From the NCBI RefSeq assembly GCF_964340395.1, contig NC_135563.1:21417151-21481150 (forward strand): a DNA stretch of 64,000 nt. The letters run 5' to 3'. Both the position numbers and the translations under genes were made by a program. The DNA is from Glandiceps talaboti. Its lineage: Eukaryota; Hemichordata; Enteropneusta; Spengelidae. The notes beneath the pieces were generated by a model. That model was not told where the DNA came from. It worked only from the letters and a program-made list of their open reading frames with translations, and searched no databases. How positions within the stretch are numbered: the stretch's first letter is position 1; the number at the start of each line of letters is the position of its first letter. Below are positions 62,698 to 64,000 of the stretch, piece by piece.

Positions 62698-63366
62698 GCA
62701 GTGACAGGGAAAACTTGACATAAACATAGGACTGGTGTGACAGGGAAAACTTGACATAAACATAGGACTGCAGTGACAGGGAAAACTTGACATAAACATA
62801 GGACTGGTGTGAGAGGGAGAACTTGACATAAACATAGGACTGGTGTGACAGGGAAAACTTGACATAAACATAGGACTGGTGTGACAGGGAGGACTTGACA
62901 TAAACATAGGACTGGTGTGACAGGGAAAACTAGACATAAACATAGGACTGGTGTGAGAGGGAAAACTTGACATAAACATAGGACTGGTGTGACAGGGAAA
63001 ACTTGACATAAACATAGGACTGGTGTGACAGGGAAAACTTGACATAAACATAGGACTGGTGTGACAGGGAAAACTTGACATAAACATAGGACTGGTGTGA
63101 CAGGGAAAACTTGACATAAACATAGGACTGCAGTGAGAGGGAAAACTTGACATAAACATAGGACTGGTGTGAGAGGGAAAACTTGACATAAACATAGGAC
63201 TGGTGTGACAGGGAAAACTTGACATAAACATAGGACTGGTGTGACAGGGAAAACTTGACATAAACATAGGACTGGTGTGACAGGGAAAACTTGACATAAA
63301 CATAGGACTGGTGTGACAGGGAAAACTTGACATAAACATAGGACTGGTGTGGCAGGGAGAACTTGA
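62698..63366. repeat. 36-bp minisatellite, about 18-19 units
   Basis: The unit is ACTTGACATAAACATAGGAC plus TGGTGTGACAGGGAAA, with CAGTGACAGG and GTGAGAGG variants. The period is a multiple of three, so long minus-strand frames (62634-63404, 62638-63432) remain open. Their first residues come from unique flank and the rest from the array. Confidence 0.97.
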
Positions 63367-63484
63367 CTGTTTGCCGATTGTCGAGCTATACTCCCAGATC
63401 TCAAATCCTATTCTCATGTATTTCATATGCAAATAGTATATACTTTAATACGTTTTATTTCAAAGACTAAAATTTCAAAGACTA

Positions 63485-63970
<486 letters not shown>

Positions 63971-64000
63971 ATACACTGTGAAAATTTATCTTGGTTGAAA

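Noticed and set aside
62634-63432. Open frames of 256 and 264 codons
   Set aside because: Two frames of the same 36-bp minisatellite are open because the period is a multiple of three; no promoter, splice or composition evidence for a gene.

Overview
The window looks like nuclear DNA of an animal, most likely a marine bilaterian invertebrate. It is AT-rich and gene-poor, has spliceosomal introns, no operons, and is packed with microsatellites, minisatellites and worn transposon pieces. The two recognisable genes (a GPR83-type neuropeptide receptor and an aryl-hydrocarbon-receptor-type bHLH-PAS factor) belong to families known from both deuterostomes and lophotrochozoans, so I do not name the phylum.

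Genes. (1) 28033-29844 (+): an intact, intronless coding region for a rhodopsin-class GPCR of the GPR83 type, 603 residues, with an unusually long 256-residue cytoplasmic tail; a good splice acceptor at 27851-27854 suggests a spliced 5' UTR. (2) 49441-49598 (+): one exon with consensus splice sites encoding a divergent AHR-type bHLH domain; a phase-compatible upstream coding exon may lie at 49108-49217. No PAS exon was recognised in the 14 kb downstream, so the rest is outside the window, too diverged, or absent. A few weaker open frames (18507-19046 -, 47000-47209 -, scattered frames at 54480-58312 -) are listed as candidates only.

Mobile DNA. Fossil LINE reverse-transcriptase coding lies at 3376-3660, and a LINE C-terminus plus 3' UTR with a hairpin at 40500-41300. 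A possible Penelope-like remnant is at 12130-12387 (-). A 1.57-kb non-autonomous DNA transposon with terminal inverted repeats is at 35058-36624, with a truncated sister at 22123-22478. Several hairpin-plus-TTTATTTA retroelement 3' tails, tRNA-like SINE heads and long inverted repeats are also present. The best preserved inverted repeat (56504-56720, 91-bp arms differing at 2 positions) is probably young.

Tandem repeats. By my own addition about an eighth of the window is tandem repeat. The largest array is a 34-bp satellite at 31194-33456 (about 66 units) with higher-order structure. Minisatellites of 22, 30, 34, 36 and 44 bp occur, and most long open frames in the window are translations of these arrays. 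Several microsatellites sit exactly at the edges of dispersed repeats, which suggests that mobile-element ends and tails seeded them.

Layout: 1-7000 old repeats and LINE fossil; 7000-19000 dense microsatellites; 19400-27150 minisatellites and dispersed repeats; 27850-29850 receptor gene; 30100-36630 SINE-like tail, satellite and DNA transposon; 38660-48430 LINE remnant and microsatellites; 49100-49600 AHR-like exon; 49600-60100 mostly unique AT-rich DNA with one long hairpin; 60190-64000 minisatellites, a segmental duplicate and (GA)n tracts.
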